Origin: Candidatus Nitrosopumilus sp.
GTDB lineage: Archaea; Thermoproteota; Nitrososphaeria; Nitrososphaerales; Nitrososphaeraceae
Direction of reading: 5' to 3'
NCBI GenBank assembly: GCA_013694585.1
Contig: JACDCB010000077.1
Location: forward strand, 1 to 47,174
Length of the DNA stretch: 47,174 nucleotides
Under the pieces are notes generated by a model that was not told the origin of the DNA, did not search any database, and saw only the letters and a program-made list of their open reading frames with translations. How positions within the stretch are numbered: the stretch's first letter is position 1; each line of letters begins with the position of its first letter. Shown in pieces: positions 25,213-34,030 of this stretch. The translations under genes and the position numbers were made by a program.

Positions 25213-25923
25213 TTATTTATAAGCAATCACAATTATGGCCCCTCCCAGCATCTTTTTTTTGAACTCTACCTTGGAAAATGTTTTTAATAACAAGTCATTT
25301 AGCTCTTTGTTTCTTGGCCACCTAAGAAAAGTACCGTATAGTGTACGAAAAGGTAATCCTTCCCTACCAGCGACTAAAAATGCCATGATTACAAGGAAAT
25401 ACTTTAGATAGAAGGATACAAGATAGCGGGCCAAAAAATTATCAGGTTTTCCGAGATCAACAATTAATAACCTTCCATTTTTCTTTAAAACCCGGTGAAT
25501 TTCTACAAAGGAATCATTCAAAGCGATAGAATCTCTTATGGAATAACCACATAGAACAGCATCAAATGTATTAGACTTGTAAGGAATCTTTTCAAAGATG
25601 CCACTGCATAAAAAATAACTATTATTGTAATTCTTAAATTTGCTTTTGATTTCAGCCAACATTTCGGGAATAGGATCATAAAAATTTATAGTAACATTCT
25701 CAGAGACGAAATCCAGAACTAGTTTTGACATGTTGCCATATCCAGAGCCCGCATCGAGTATATGATTTCCAGGAAAAACGCTTTTCCTTATTCCTTCTTT
25801 TCGAAACTGATTGTCTTTTCCCAATGAAATAGCACTATTTACCTTATCATAAACAGGAATAATATTCCTAAGTACCTTAATCACTTCTTTCCAATATAAA
25901 TTGCCCAATCCAATATCCTTCAA
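25213..25923 (-). CDS. UbiE/MenG-like SAM-dependent methyltransferase
   Basis: A 236-aa class I methyltransferase. Motif I is 'ILDAGSGYGNMSKLVLDF', motif II-like 'FDAVLCGYSIRDSIALNDSF' and 'EIHRVLKKNGRLLIVDLGKP' match the UbiE/COQ5 family, which methylates the quinone ring in menaquinone or ubiquinone synthesis. 'KYFLVIMAFLVAGREGLPFR' is a hydrophobic stretch that may touch the membrane. The track start is a TTG at 25923; another TTG at 25908 sits about 26 bases after a TATA-like CTTATAC and may be the real start. It is divergent from the Cgi121 gene. A quinone substrate fits a respiring archaeon; other substrates are possible. Confidence 0.8.
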   Translation of the reverse strand: MKDIGLGNLYWKEVIKVLRNIIPVYDKVNSAISLGKDNQFRKEGIRKSVFPGNHILDAGSGYGNMSKLVLDFVSENVTINFYDPIPEMLAEIKSKFKNYNNSYFLCSGIFEKIPYKSNTFDAVLCGYSIRDSIALNDSFVEIHRVLKKNGRLLIVDLGKPDNFLARYLVSFYLKYFLVIMAFLVAGREGLPFRTLYGTFLRWPRNKELNDLLLKTFSKVEFKKKMLGGAIIVIAYK

Positions 25924-25949
25924 TGTAAAAAGTATAAGAAAACCAGATA

Positions 25950-26576
25950 TTGAATTTTTGTATCAGCCCAGATCATAAAGCTATTAGTCAAGAAGCCATC
26001 AATAGACTTGGAGTGAAGGTCGGGGACAACAAGAGGATCATTAGGATGGATACCTTAAAATCAATTATCGTGGGATTTTCCTTTTTTGACATGGATGTAA
26101 GAAAGATCTATGACAAGCTAAAATCAGATGATAAAACTATCAGCATAATATTTGTTAATTCAAAATTGGTTTATGGGTGGGACCATGTACTGGGAATCTT
26201 AAAGATAATTAACGAGGAGGAAAAAAGAAATATCAAATCGGACATAAAAAACGTCGAAATTGAATTTTTACTTAGAATATGCTACACAAATCAAATAAAA
26301 GATGCCCTAAAAGCAAACTTTGGAGATAGCAAAAATAAAACTTTTGTTGTAGTGTTGATTTCTAAATTTGGAGACAATTTGAGTAATACTCTCGGTACTC
26401 TCATGTCCTACGGTATTGAAGATAGTAACTTGATAGTTCCTAATACCACAAAGAAGGACTACATCCTCAATTACTTCTTTAAAGACAAATTCAAAGGCAA
26501 TTCACATTTATTATTAAATAATGAAGAAAAATATTTGAAATTCCTTGTTGAGAAAGCAGCGATATCCCTAAATTAA
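25950..26576 (+). CDS. cgi121: KEOPS complex subunit Cgi121
   Basis: Cgi121 binds the tRNA end for the KEOPS complex, which adds threonylcarbamoyl to A37 (t6A). The protein is 208 aa. The core begins near 'MDTLKSIIVGFSFFDMDV' and contains 'VEIEFLLRICYTNQIKDALK', the family's lead strand and helix, followed by 'KNKTFVVVLIS'. The N-terminal 32 residues ('NFCISPDHKAISQEAINRLG') are an extension I do not see in other Cgi121 proteins; the start is a TTG, and an ATG at 26046 is an alternative but lacks a TATA box. The assignment is supported by the Sua5 gene 600 bases away. Kae1, Bud32 and Pcc1 are not in the window. Confidence 0.65.
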   Translation: MNFCISPDHKAISQEAINRLGVKVGDNKRIIRMDTLKSIIVGFSFFDMDVRKIYDKLKSDDKTISIIFVNSKLVYGWDHVLGILKIINEEEKRNIKSDIKNVEIEFLLRICYTNQIKDALKANFGDSKNKTFVVVLISKFGDNLSNTLGTLMSYGIEDSNLIVPNTTKKDYILNYFFKDKFKGNSHLLLNNEEKYLKFLVEKAAISLN

Positions 26577-26626
26577 GTGATGTTGGAATTGAGACTGCAT
26601 TCTTGTTACCATAATTTAATTTAACT

Positions 26627-27154
26627 CTATTCTGAAACTCTTTTTTCAGTCATCGAACTAAATATCATCTCGGAGCTGATAACAGATATTCCTGAATATT
26701 TTCCAATAATCTCCACAAGCAGAATCCATGCAGGATTGGTCAAATTTACAGGATAATTCAAATGAGGTCCCACCGAATCTATAATGTCTTTTTTATTTAA
26801 TTTGGTATGTCTTTTTTCAACCAGAATTTTTACAGGTCCTTTGTTAATAATTTTCTCTTTAGCCAAATTGAGCAAACAATTTCTAATTTCTTCGACCTCG
26901 GTTAACACCACCTTCTGGATGGGAACAAATCTAAGCAAATTCCGAATCTCCCATGGTGAATCTTTTACCTTTGCCCTCAAATATGGTACAAAAAGTTCTG
27001 AATCCTTTGAAGATTTTCCCACAATAAGGCCCGAAATATTAGTTTCGTGTACTTCCACTGCGGTTTCCCCAAAGTCGTAAAAGAGCCCTTCTAGTTCGTC
27101 CATTAAGTCATCCTCCTTGTATCTATATGTTGTTGCAAGAAAATTGAATATCAT
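26627..27154 (-). CDS. THUMP-domain protein, Tan1-like
   Basis: A 175-aa protein resembling the THUMP RNA-binding domain that in yeast Tan1 helps acetylate cytidine in tRNA and in archaea is found as stand-alone proteins. 'FLATTYRYKEDDLMDELEGL', 'RFVPIQKVVLTEVEEIRNCL', 'KILVEKRHTKLNKKDIIDSV' and 'VNLTNPAWILLVEIIGKYSG' follow the THUMP order. It lies 11 bases downstream of the Sua5 gene on the same strand, so the two are probably co-transcribed, both pointing to tRNA modification. The acetyltransferase partner is not present. Confidence 0.8.
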   Translation of the reverse strand: MIFNFLATTYRYKEDDLMDELEGLFYDFGETAVEVHETNISGLIVGKSSKDSELFVPYLRAKVKDSPWEIRNLLRFVPIQKVVLTEVEEIRNCLLNLAKEKIINKGPVKILVEKRHTKLNKKDIIDSVGPHLNYPVNLTNPAWILLVEIIGKYSGISVISSEMIFSSMTEKRVSE

Positions 27155-27165
27155 AGTTTACTCCG

Positions 27166-27795
27166 CTATACATTCCTAAGAGCTGCTAGGATTTTTTCCT
27201 TTGGAATAGCACCTTCCCTAATTATTTCAGGAAATCCCGACCCTGAAACATCCACTATGGTTGATCCACTATCGTTGCCAGATAATATTTCGTTACGAAT
27301 TATGGCGTCGCATTTACCCAAGATAGTTTTATCAATGTCTTCTAATCTCGTTGAGGGAAGCTTTTTTGATATGTTGGCGCTTGTTCCCACTAATAATTTA
27401 GATCTAGTTAGGCTTATTAGATCTAAGATGCATGGACTGTTAGGAATACGTAATCCAATAGTATTATTTTCATTGTTAAATACATATTTAGACAACCCAT
27501 GGTTTTCTTTCAATTTTAGAATTAGAGTCAACTTTCCAGGCCAAAATAATTTGTAGAGTATATTGGCTTGAGAAGATATATGAGAAATTCTTGAGACTAT
27601 TCTCCAGTCATTTGTCAGTACTGGTAGCGACTTTTCCAATGGTCTTTCTTTGATACTATATAATCGTAAAACCGATTTATCCATGGTGGGATCGCAACCT
27701 ATACCAAAAACAGTGTCAGTAGGATAGACAACCACGCCCCCATTATCAATAATTTCAGCGCATTTCTCTAGGTCGTCAAGTTTACTACAATCCAT
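27166..27795 (-). CDS. Threonylcarbamoyl-AMP synthase (Sua5/YrdC)
   Basis: Makes threonylcarbamoyl-AMP from threonine, bicarbonate and ATP, the donor for t6A at tRNA position 37 (KEOPS supplies the transfer). 'GGVVVYPTDTVFGIGCDPT' and 'YSIKERPLEKSLPVL' are the YrdC signature, with 'LVGTSANISKKLPSTRLEDI' and 'GSTIVDVSG' later. At about 209 aa it is a YrdC-only form without the Sua5 C-terminal domain. I use the ATG at 27795 rather than the TTG at 27807. It heads the two-gene unit with the THUMP protein and is divergent from the cyclase gene. Confidence 0.92.
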   Translation of the reverse strand: MDCSKLDDLEKCAEIIDNGGVVVYPTDTVFGIGCDPTMDKSVLRLYSIKERPLEKSLPVLTNDWRIVSRISHISSQANILYKLFWPGKLTLILKLKENHGLSKYVFNNENNTIGLRIPNSPCILDLISLTRSKLLVGTSANISKKLPSTRLEDIDKTILGKCDAIIRNEILSGNDSGSTIVDVSGSGFPEIIREGAIPKEKILAALRNV

Positions 27796-27954
27796 ATAAT
27801 AGACCAATATGTTAGAGAACTTGCAAATTCAATTTAACCTAACCTATTAGCCTTTACCTTAAAGTAAAAATTTTGAATTCAATATTCTTTTTTAAATTTC
27901 AAAAGAAATTAACATAGTGTAATAATATTGAAAAGATACAATTGTTTTAGAAAA

Positions 27955-27964
27955 GCATATATAG
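27955..27964 (+). promoter_or_regulatory. TATA box of the cyclase gene
   Basis: AGCATATATAG ends about 22 bases before the ATG at 27986 and is centred about 26 bases from it, selecting that ATG over the TTG two codons upstream. Confidence 0.55.
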
Positions 27965-27985
27965 TTATATTGGTATAAATTGTCA

Positions 27986-28711
27986 ATGCAATACAATATC
28001 GATGTTTTAGGATATGAAAACTACGAGAAGGTAGCAAGAATGTATGACCAATTCAAGCTTCAAAATCTAAAGGCATTAGATAGCAGTATTCAATCATCAG
28101 AGACGTGCAAAAAGCCGATAACTATTGTTTTTTGGGATATTAGTGGGTTTTCAAAGTTAACAAAGATGTTTTATTCGATGGATAGCGAAAATATCATACT
28201 AGAATTCTTAGAAGAATATTACAAGATTGCAAGGTGTATAATTGCACATAATAATGGAGTATGGGATAAAACAATCGGAGATGGCATCATGTCTTGGTTT
28301 GGGTTCTTTGAGAAGAATCTAGTAAATAGGCCTATAGGTAAGGATGATGGAGCCTTTGATGCTATAAATGCTGCAATTGAACTTAGAAATAGCTTTCAGA
28401 ATTTAAAGGACAAGATGATTTCAGGTTGGAAAATAGATGGAATTAACCTAGACTTTAACATAAAGTGTGGCATTAATACAGGCCCAGCTCAGATAGGCCT
28501 TGTCTACGATCAGTTTACAGCCATGGGAACAAATGTTAATATTGCTAGTAGGCTCCAAGAATTTGCGAAAAGTGGTCAAATAATTATTTCAATCACAACA
28601 ATGGAAAAGACATGTTCAAAAGGATTTGATTTTAGGAGGATTTCTGTTGATTCGAATAATCCCATAAAATCATTTGAAGACATCGATTGTTGTTATGAGA
28701 TTTTATTCTAA
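27986..28711 (+). CDS. Class III adenylate/guanylate cyclase domain protein
   Basis: A 241-aa protein that is essentially one class III nucleotide cyclase domain with a ~45-residue N-terminal lead, so probably a soluble homodimer making cAMP or cGMP. Metal Asp residues are in 'TIVFWDISGFSKLTK' and 'DKTIGDGIMSWFG'; the transition-state Asn and Arg are in 'NVNIASRLQEFA'. The base-recognition position reads Thr in 'FTAMGTNVN', where class IIIa enzymes have Asp; Thr is typical of class IIIb, several of which respond to bicarbonate or CO2. No sensor domain is fused. The gene sits upstream of folE on the same strand with its own promoter. No cAMP receptor is visible nearby. Confidence 0.87.
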   Translation: MQYNIDVLGYENYEKVARMYDQFKLQNLKALDSSIQSSETCKKPITIVFWDISGFSKLTKMFYSMDSENIILEFLEEYYKIARCIIAHNNGVWDKTIGDGIMSWFGFFEKNLVNRPIGKDDGAFDAINAAIELRNSFQNLKDKMISGWKIDGINLDFNIKCGINTGPAQIGLVYDQFTAMGTNVNIASRLQEFAKSGQIIISITTMEKTCSKGFDFRRISVDSNNPIKSFEDIDCCYEILF

Positions 28712-28842
28712 AATAGAGAAAAGGAGATCAGAAGCATTGTCCGACGGTTTTTTATATACCAACTAACTTTCTCAAATATAGAATAACAAAAGTATTTTTA
28801 TTTGAAAGTGCACTATATCATCAATTAATAATACAGATTAAA

Positions 28843-29460
28843 ATGATAGAAAAAGAAAGTTTAGGTTTAAAGGGAAAGGGTATAAACGAGGTTTTTCTTA
28901 GCGAAAACAGAGACGAATTTGATAGCACTGTTAATGGTTATTACAAGCTGATTGGTGGTGAGAATGGCAGTTACAACAAAGAAACCAGTAGGAGGCTACG
29001 GGCGTTTGGGGAAGAATTGTTTGAAAAGAGATCGTATGAGAAATTTACTGCCTTTAAGGCAGATCATGATGATATGATAATAGGAAATCATTTAAGATTA
29101 TTTTCATTTTGTGAACATCATTTGCTTCCATTTTTTGGGGAGGTTGCGATAGGATATATCCCAAATAACAAAATATTCGGGCTCTCAAAATTCCAGCGAC
29201 TGGTGGACAAAGTATCTTCTAGACCTCAACTTCAAGAGAGACTCACCTACCAAATTCTTGAGGAAATCAAAAATAGACTTGAACCTAAAGGAGTAGGCGT
29301 TGTTATAAAGGCTATTCATACGTGCGTTTTTGCAAGGGGCACGCAATCAAGTTCAGCAGAATTTACAACCTCAGCAGTTGACGGGAGTTTTAAGGAAAAC
29401 AACAACACAAAGCAGGAGTTCTTTTCAATAATAAATTCTGATGGTAGACTCAGACTGTGA
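28843..29460 (+). CDS. folE: GTP cyclohydrolase I
   Basis: Converts GTP to dihydroneopterin triphosphate, the entry to pterin (folate/methanopterin) and deazaguanine (archaeosine) synthesis. The type IA signature is complete: 'FSFCEHHLLPFFGEVAIGYI', 'GLSKFQRLVDKVSSRPQLQE' and 'HTCVFARGTQ', supplying the zinc Cys/His/Cys. Length 205 aa is normal. A TATA-like ACTATATC centred about 27 bases upstream supports the ATG. The C-terminal tail is Asn-rich. Using the canonical FolE rather than the iron-dependent MptA is known for Thaumarchaeota and fits here. Confidence 0.94.
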   Translation: MIEKESLGLKGKGINEVFLSENRDEFDSTVNGYYKLIGGENGSYNKETSRRLRAFGEELFEKRSYEKFTAFKADHDDMIIGNHLRLFSFCEHHLLPFFGEVAIGYIPNNKIFGLSKFQRLVDKVSSRPQLQERLTYQILEEIKNRLEPKGVGVVIKAIHTCVFARGTQSSSAEFTTSAVDGSFKENNNTKQEFFSIINSDGRLRL

Positions 29461-29661
29461 CATCCAGATTTATTAGATAGGTAAATTTGACATAATTTTT
29501 TTATGCACGCGCAGTCCGTAACCTAGTGACTTCTGCTAAAATAGTCATGATACGGAATTATCATTAGTTTTGGTAATTTCGTGGTGCATATATCATTTGG
29601 ACACTATATTTAAGTCTACGATATATTTTAATTAGATAGGAGAGCGAGAAAACCTAAATTG

Positions 29662-30480
29662 ATGTCTGCGGCCGCCAATGATGCAAATATAGAGTATATT
29701 GATTGGAATAATGCTTTTGAAATTTTAGATAAGGCTTATAAACTTGGTATTTTTGTCCTAATAATTGGTCCAAAAGGGACTGGAAAAACCACACTCGTTA
29801 GAAAATTCGCTAATCAGATAAATAAAAAACTATCCTCGGTAAATTTTAGCCTCAGGACTAGAGAATCACACCTAATTGGAACTAACACAATTGATAATGG
29901 TCAGATAAATTTTGTAAACGGAGTTTTGGTTCATTCTATGACGCAAGGGGATTTATTATACCTAGATGAGCTTAACGCGGCAGAACCGGATGTGCTGCTT
30001 CGACTGGACGAGGCTTTAGACGATAGAAGGCAGATTGTTTTGAAAGAATTTCATGGACAGACTATAAAGGCAACGGAAAACTGGTTTGTAATTGGGACCA
30101 TCAATCCATTATCGCATGTTGGAACAAAAGAACTCCCACCACAAATTCTAAGCAGATTCCCAATTAGAATAATGCTGGACTACCCTCCAGAAGATACTGA
30201 AATGGATATTATCAAAAAACATGTTAAAGTAAATAATCAAAACGATGAAGAAAATATTAAAAGTGCAATAAAATTGGCTCACAATCTTCGGAAGGCAGCT
30301 TCTCTTGAAGAAATCTTTTATAGCCCTAGTTTGAGAGAAACGATTGCATATTCGAAATTGGTAACGAACAATACGAATCCAAAAGAAGCAGCTGAATTTG
30401 TATTTGCAAACGTTTACCATCAATGGGGCGAAATTGAGTACCGAAAGGTAATGGATATAATCGCATCTATATTCATTTAA
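29662..30480 (+). CDS. MoxR-family AAA+ ATPase (CbbQ/NirQ/NorQ-like)
   Basis: A 272-aa AAA+ ATPase of the MoxR group. Walker A 'GPKGTGKTTLVRKF', Walker B 'LLYLDELNAAEPDVLLRLDE', sensor 1 'NWFVIGTINPLSHVG' and 'LPPQILSRFP' with the arginine finger are intact. CbbQ/NorQ proteins act with a VWA-domain partner to insert metal or remodel an enzyme (Rubisco, NO reductase). The VWA partner follows 16 bases downstream. The ATG at 29662 follows the track TTG; an upstream AGGAGAG may help initiation. Ammonia-oxidising archaea keep NorQ/NorD-like genes without NO reductase, so the client is unknown. Confidence 0.9.
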   Translation: MSAAANDANIEYIDWNNAFEILDKAYKLGIFVLIIGPKGTGKTTLVRKFANQINKKLSSVNFSLRTRESHLIGTNTIDNGQINFVNGVLVHSMTQGDLLYLDELNAAEPDVLLRLDEALDDRRQIVLKEFHGQTIKATENWFVIGTINPLSHVGTKELPPQILSRFPIRIMLDYPPEDTEMDIIKKHVKVNNQNDEENIKSAIKLAHNLRKAASLEEIFYSPSLRETIAYSKLVTNNTNPKEAAEFVFANVYHQWGEIEYRKVMDIIASIFI

Positions 30481-30496
30481 TTTATGTTGACAAAGT

Positions 30497-32269
30497 ATGT
30501 CTATTTTTTGGAACATTAAAGACAATGACAATAATTCAAAGCATGTTGAATCTAATGATCAATATATTGATGAATCCTCTGATAAGAAAATAAAAAGCAA
30601 GGAATACAAGAAGAGGTCCGAATCGTTTTTAAGATTTGATGATCTTGATCTGGAGAATATCCACATCAGAAATGATGTATTGCTTGAGATTGCTACATTC
30701 TTATCTAGACGGTGGTCAGACAATTCTGAATCAACTATTCATATTTCAAGAGAAGGAAAAATCTCAACTAATTTAGACAAGAAAAGAATTACCCTTCCTG
30801 GATTGGATTATTTCTATGGTAATATTTTTCAAAAGTACAGACAATGGCGAACATTACTATGGTATGAATCAGTCAGATTAAAATATTCATTTAAGATTTT
30901 TGATACTGACGTCGTCTTTGGATTTGTATTTAACATTTTGGAGACAAAACGGATAGAAATATTGGGATTAGAAGAGTGGAAAGGTATGATAAAAGAAATT
31001 ATATATTACGAAGGGCTATCCTGGCACAACAAACCCCTACTGAATTCACTCCATGGGAAAAACAAAGTTTTAGAAGCATTTTCTCAGTTCTTTTTGACAG
31101 GATATATAAAGGGTGAACTCTATGGTGGAGAAAATGAAAGAGTAATAAATGCATCAGAATATGCACAGAGCATTTTAAGAGATTATATAAAAAATTTCAA
31201 ACTTAATAATAAAACTTATGACCCAATTAAGGACCAAAAGTGGTTAGAATATGAAACAAGACAGATAATTAAAATCCTTCAAGTTGATTCGCTAATGTCG
31301 GTCCCACCCATCCCTATTCTTATGCCAAAGAGCAAAGTAGGGCTTTCGATGAAACAGGAGGAAATACTATCACAAATTGAAAAACTAGTGAGGATAAAGA
31401 CTAAGGAGATTGAAATAGAGAAATTAAAAAAAGAAATTGTCCAAGGTGATGATATCAATGAAGAGTTTAGAATAATAGTCAATGAGAGCAAGAAAAATGA
31501 TAACAAAGGTTTTGAAACAACTGAAAACCTTTCTATTGCGATCCCAGATAACATGGGTGTTGACGAAACTGCCATTTATGATTTTGATTTAATTAACAAG
31601 GTGAAAACGGCCCTCAAGGAATGGAAAAGTGGATGGAAAGAAAAATATGATTTTAACGGAGACGAAATAGAAATTGAAAACTACATTGAAAAGCAGCCAA
31701 AAGTTTTCATTAGTGATAAGAAAATTGCTATAAATGTAAAAATATCGGTACTTTTGGATCTTTCAAGCAGTATAGAAGACAATGAAATGGAGTACAAAAA
31801 AGCCACAGTCGCACTATGTGAGGGATTAGAATATCTAGGAATTAAATTTTCTATATATGCTTTTAATACTGAATCTAGAACGGTTAAATGTTGGGTCATT
31901 AAACCACCAACAGCAAGATGGGGATCCATATATGCAAGAAGACTTATGCAAGTAAAACCAATAGGAGGAACGCCCTTGGCAGAGATCTACAGGATACTTC
32001 AGCCAAGCATTAGTGCATTTAAACCAGATATTTTCGTAACACTTACGGACGGTGAACCCTCAGATATGGATGCTGTGCGTTCAATAGTCCTGTCATACAA
32101 GAGAAGTGGTGTGAAAATGATTGCTATAGGTTTGGGAGCTGATTTGGGAGACGCGATAGGAATTGGATATAATTTGAAATACCTCAACTATCAAAGAATT
32201 TTAACGTTATCAAAAAAGAGGTTGCAGGATTTACCTAAAAAAGTATTGGGACTTTTAACTACAGAATGA
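30497..32269 (+). CDS. VWA-domain protein, NorD/CbbO-like partner of the MoxR ATPase
   Basis: A 590-aa soluble protein. The C-terminal von Willebrand A domain (about 410-590) keeps the metal-ion site: 'VLLDLSSSIEDNE' (DxSxS), 'KPIGGTPLAEIY' (Thr) and 'FVTLTDGEPSDMD' (Asp). The rest (1-400) is helical and charged, with a basic N-terminus and a coiled-coil-like stretch 'KTKEIEIEKLKKEIVQGD', as in NorD and CbbO, which bind the client. It starts 16 bases after the ATPase stop and surely forms a pair with it. A CbbQ-CbbO or NorQ-NorD type chaperone that activates a metalloenzyme is the best guess; no client is adjacent. Confidence 0.85.
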   Translation: MSIFWNIKDNDNNSKHVESNDQYIDESSDKKIKSKEYKKRSESFLRFDDLDLENIHIRNDVLLEIATFLSRRWSDNSESTIHISREGKISTNLDKKRITLPGLDYFYGNIFQKYRQWRTLLWYESVRLKYSFKIFDTDVVFGFVFNILETKRIEILGLEEWKGMIKEIIYYEGLSWHNKPLLNSLHGKNKVLEAFSQFFLTGYIKGELYGGENERVINASEYAQSILRDYIKNFKLNNKTYDPIKDQKWLEYETRQIIKILQVDSLMSVPPIPILMPKSKVGLSMKQEEILSQIEKLVRIKTKEIEIEKLKKEIVQGDDINEEFRIIVNESKKNDNKGFETTENLSIAIPDNMGVDETAIYDFDLINKVKTALKEWKSGWKEKYDFNGDEIEIENYIEKQPKVFISDKKIAINVKISVLLDLSSSIEDNEMEYKKATVALCEGLEYLGIKFSIYAFNTESRTVKCWVIKPPTARWGSIYARRLMQVKPIGGTPLAEIYRILQPSISAFKPDIFVTLTDGEPSDMDAVRSIVLSYKRSGVKMIAIGLGADLGDAIGIGYNLKYLNYQRILTLSKKRLQDLPKKVLGLLTTE

Positions 32270-32314
32270 TGCAGTACTATAACAGGGGACTAAAAAAATA
32301 AATAAATAAATAAA

Positions 32315-32980
32315 TTAGAATTCAAGATCAGGGTTATCTTTTTCTAGTTTTTTCCAATCCGACAAGAACGAATCCAGGCCCTTGTCTGTCAGTGGATGGC
32401 GTATCATCTTGTCTAAGATGTCTGGTGGAAGAGTAACGACGTCTGCCCCCATTTTTGCCGCTTCGATCACATGTAATGGATGACGAACACTAGCCACCAA
32501 TAATTGGGTTGAGATATCGTAACTAGCAAATATTTGAACAATTTCACTTACCAAATTCAGACCCTCGGTTCCAATGTCATCTAACCGGCCAATAAACGGA
32601 CTTACATAAGTAGCTCCGGCTTTTGCAGCTAATAACGCTTGATTTGCAGAAAAAATTAGTGTCACATTAGTTTTTATGCCCTTTTTGGTTAGTGCATGCA
32701 CAACTTTTAGACCATCCATGGTCATAGGAATCTTTACAACCACATTATCCCCATACTTTGCTAATTTCAACGACTCTTCCATCATCTTCTCAAAGTTAGT
32801 CGCAACTACCTCAAGGCTTACTGGTCCCTTCACAATCTCTACGATTTTCTTCATGGTCTTAATGGGGTTGCCTTTTTCTTTTGAAAGTAAAGTTGGGTTG
32901 GTAGTGATACCATCTACGACTCCTAATTCATCGTATTTTTCTATAGATTCAACATTAGCAGTATCTAAGAAGATTTTCAT
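32315..32980 (-). CDS. TalC-type transaldolase / fructose-6-phosphate aldolase family
   Basis: A 221-aa short transaldolase that would transfer the dihydroxyacetone unit between sugar phosphates. '[20 protein letters not shown]', '[16 protein letters not shown]', the Schiff-base Lys in '[15 protein letters not shown]' and '[18 protein letters not shown]' are the family pattern. Its ATG overlaps the stop of the transketolase C-subunit by four bases, so the two are coupled. Fructose-6-phosphate aldolase activity is the alternative, but the operon partners favour transaldolase. It is the last gene of the pentose-phosphate operon. Confidence 0.92.
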   Translation of the reverse strand: MKIFLDTANVESIEKYDELGVVDGITTNPTLLSKEKGNPIKTMKKIVEIVKGPVSLEVVATNFEKMMEESLKLAKYGDNVVVKIPMTMDGLKVVHALTKKGIKTNVTLIFSANQALLAAKAGATYVSPFIGRLDDIGTEGLNLVSEIVQIFASYDISTQLLVASVRHPLHVIEAAKMGADVVTLPPDILDKMIRHPLTDKGLDSFLSDWKKLEKDNPDLEF

Positions 32981-33969
32981 TTTTTTTCACTCTTTTTTAG
33001 GGCGATCACATTTTTTACTATTTCCCCTGGAGACAAGCCATATTTATCTAAGAGTGAATCGATTTCTTCGTCTCTTGCAGACTCACCGTATCTGTCTCTA
33101 ATTCCTATTTTTCTTACGAAAGTAGGGCATATTTCAGAGGTCACTTCTGAAATTGCAGACCCTAATCCCCCTATTATATTATGCTCTTCTATAGTAGCCA
33201 ATGAGCCTGTTTCCTTCGTACATCTGTAAATCAAATCCGAGTCTATCGGTTTGATAGAGTACATATCGATAACCCTACAAGAAATATCATGATCCTTTTT
33301 CAATGTGTCGCTTGCCTTCAGTGAGGCTGAGATCATAGTTCCACATGAAAATAAACTGATATCGTTACCATCTTTTATTATTGTTCCTTTTCCTAATTCA
33401 AAGTCGGATTCCTCAGAATAGATTTCCTCAGTTGAAGGCCTGGCTAACCTTACATAGAATGGACCCGGAATATGCACTATTTTTTCAAGCAGTTTTTTGA
33501 CTGAAATCGCATCGGCAGGTACCAAGACCCTCATATTTGGTAAAGATCTCATAATAGAGATATCTTCAATTTGTTGATGAGAGGCTCCATCAGGTCCCAC
33601 GGATAAACCAGCGTGGGATACTACAATTTTCACGTCTAGGTTGGGATAGCAAATTGCATTTCTAATCTGATCCAAACACCTGCCTGGAATAAAAGCAGCA
33701 TAAGTACTAGCAAAAGAAACTTTACCCGCGATAGCAAGTCCAGCTGCGATAGAAACTAAATTAGCTTCGGCTATTCCAACATTGAAAAGTCTATCTGGAA
33801 ATTTTTCACCGAATTTTTTAGTTTTGAGCGAATCAGTAGTATCACCACCCACGCACACAATGTTAGAATGCTTACTACCTAAATTTACAAGGCTATCTCC
33901 GTATGCAGAACGCATATCAGAAAATTTAATATCACTAGTAGTCAAATGGTTCAATTCATAGTTCACCAT
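32977..33969 (-). CDS. Transketolase C-terminal subunit
   Basis: A 330-aa subunit carrying the pyrimidine-binding and C-terminal domains of transketolase, which in archaea is split in two. '[20 protein letters not shown]' holds the conserved Glu that activates thiamine diphosphate; '[20 protein letters not shown]' and '[15 protein letters not shown]' follow. It pairs with the N-terminal subunit domain encoded just upstream (61 bases between the genes) and overlaps the transaldolase gene by four bases. Together they transfer two-carbon units for ribose-5-phosphate and erythrose-4-phosphate synthesis. Confidence 0.93.
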   Translation of the reverse strand: MVNYELNHLTTSDIKFSDMRSAYGDSLVNLGSKHSNIVCVGGDTTDSLKTKKFGEKFPDRLFNVGIAEANLVSIAAGLAIAGKVSFASTYAAFIPGRCLDQIRNAICYPNLDVKIVVSHAGLSVGPDGASHQQIEDISIMRSLPNMRVLVPADAISVKKLLEKIVHIPGPFYVRLARPSTEEIYSEESDFELGKGTIIKDGNDISLFSCGTMISASLKASDTLKKDHDISCRVIDMYSIKPIDSDLIYRCTKETGSLATIEEHNIIGGLGSAISEVTSEICPTFVRKIGIRDRYGESARDEEIDSLLDKYGLSPGEIVKNVIALKKSEKK

Positions 33970-34030
33970 TATGCATTATATCTTTTTTTTCAATATCAAA
34001 CATTGTTGCAGCCTCGTCATTAGTGTTCAT

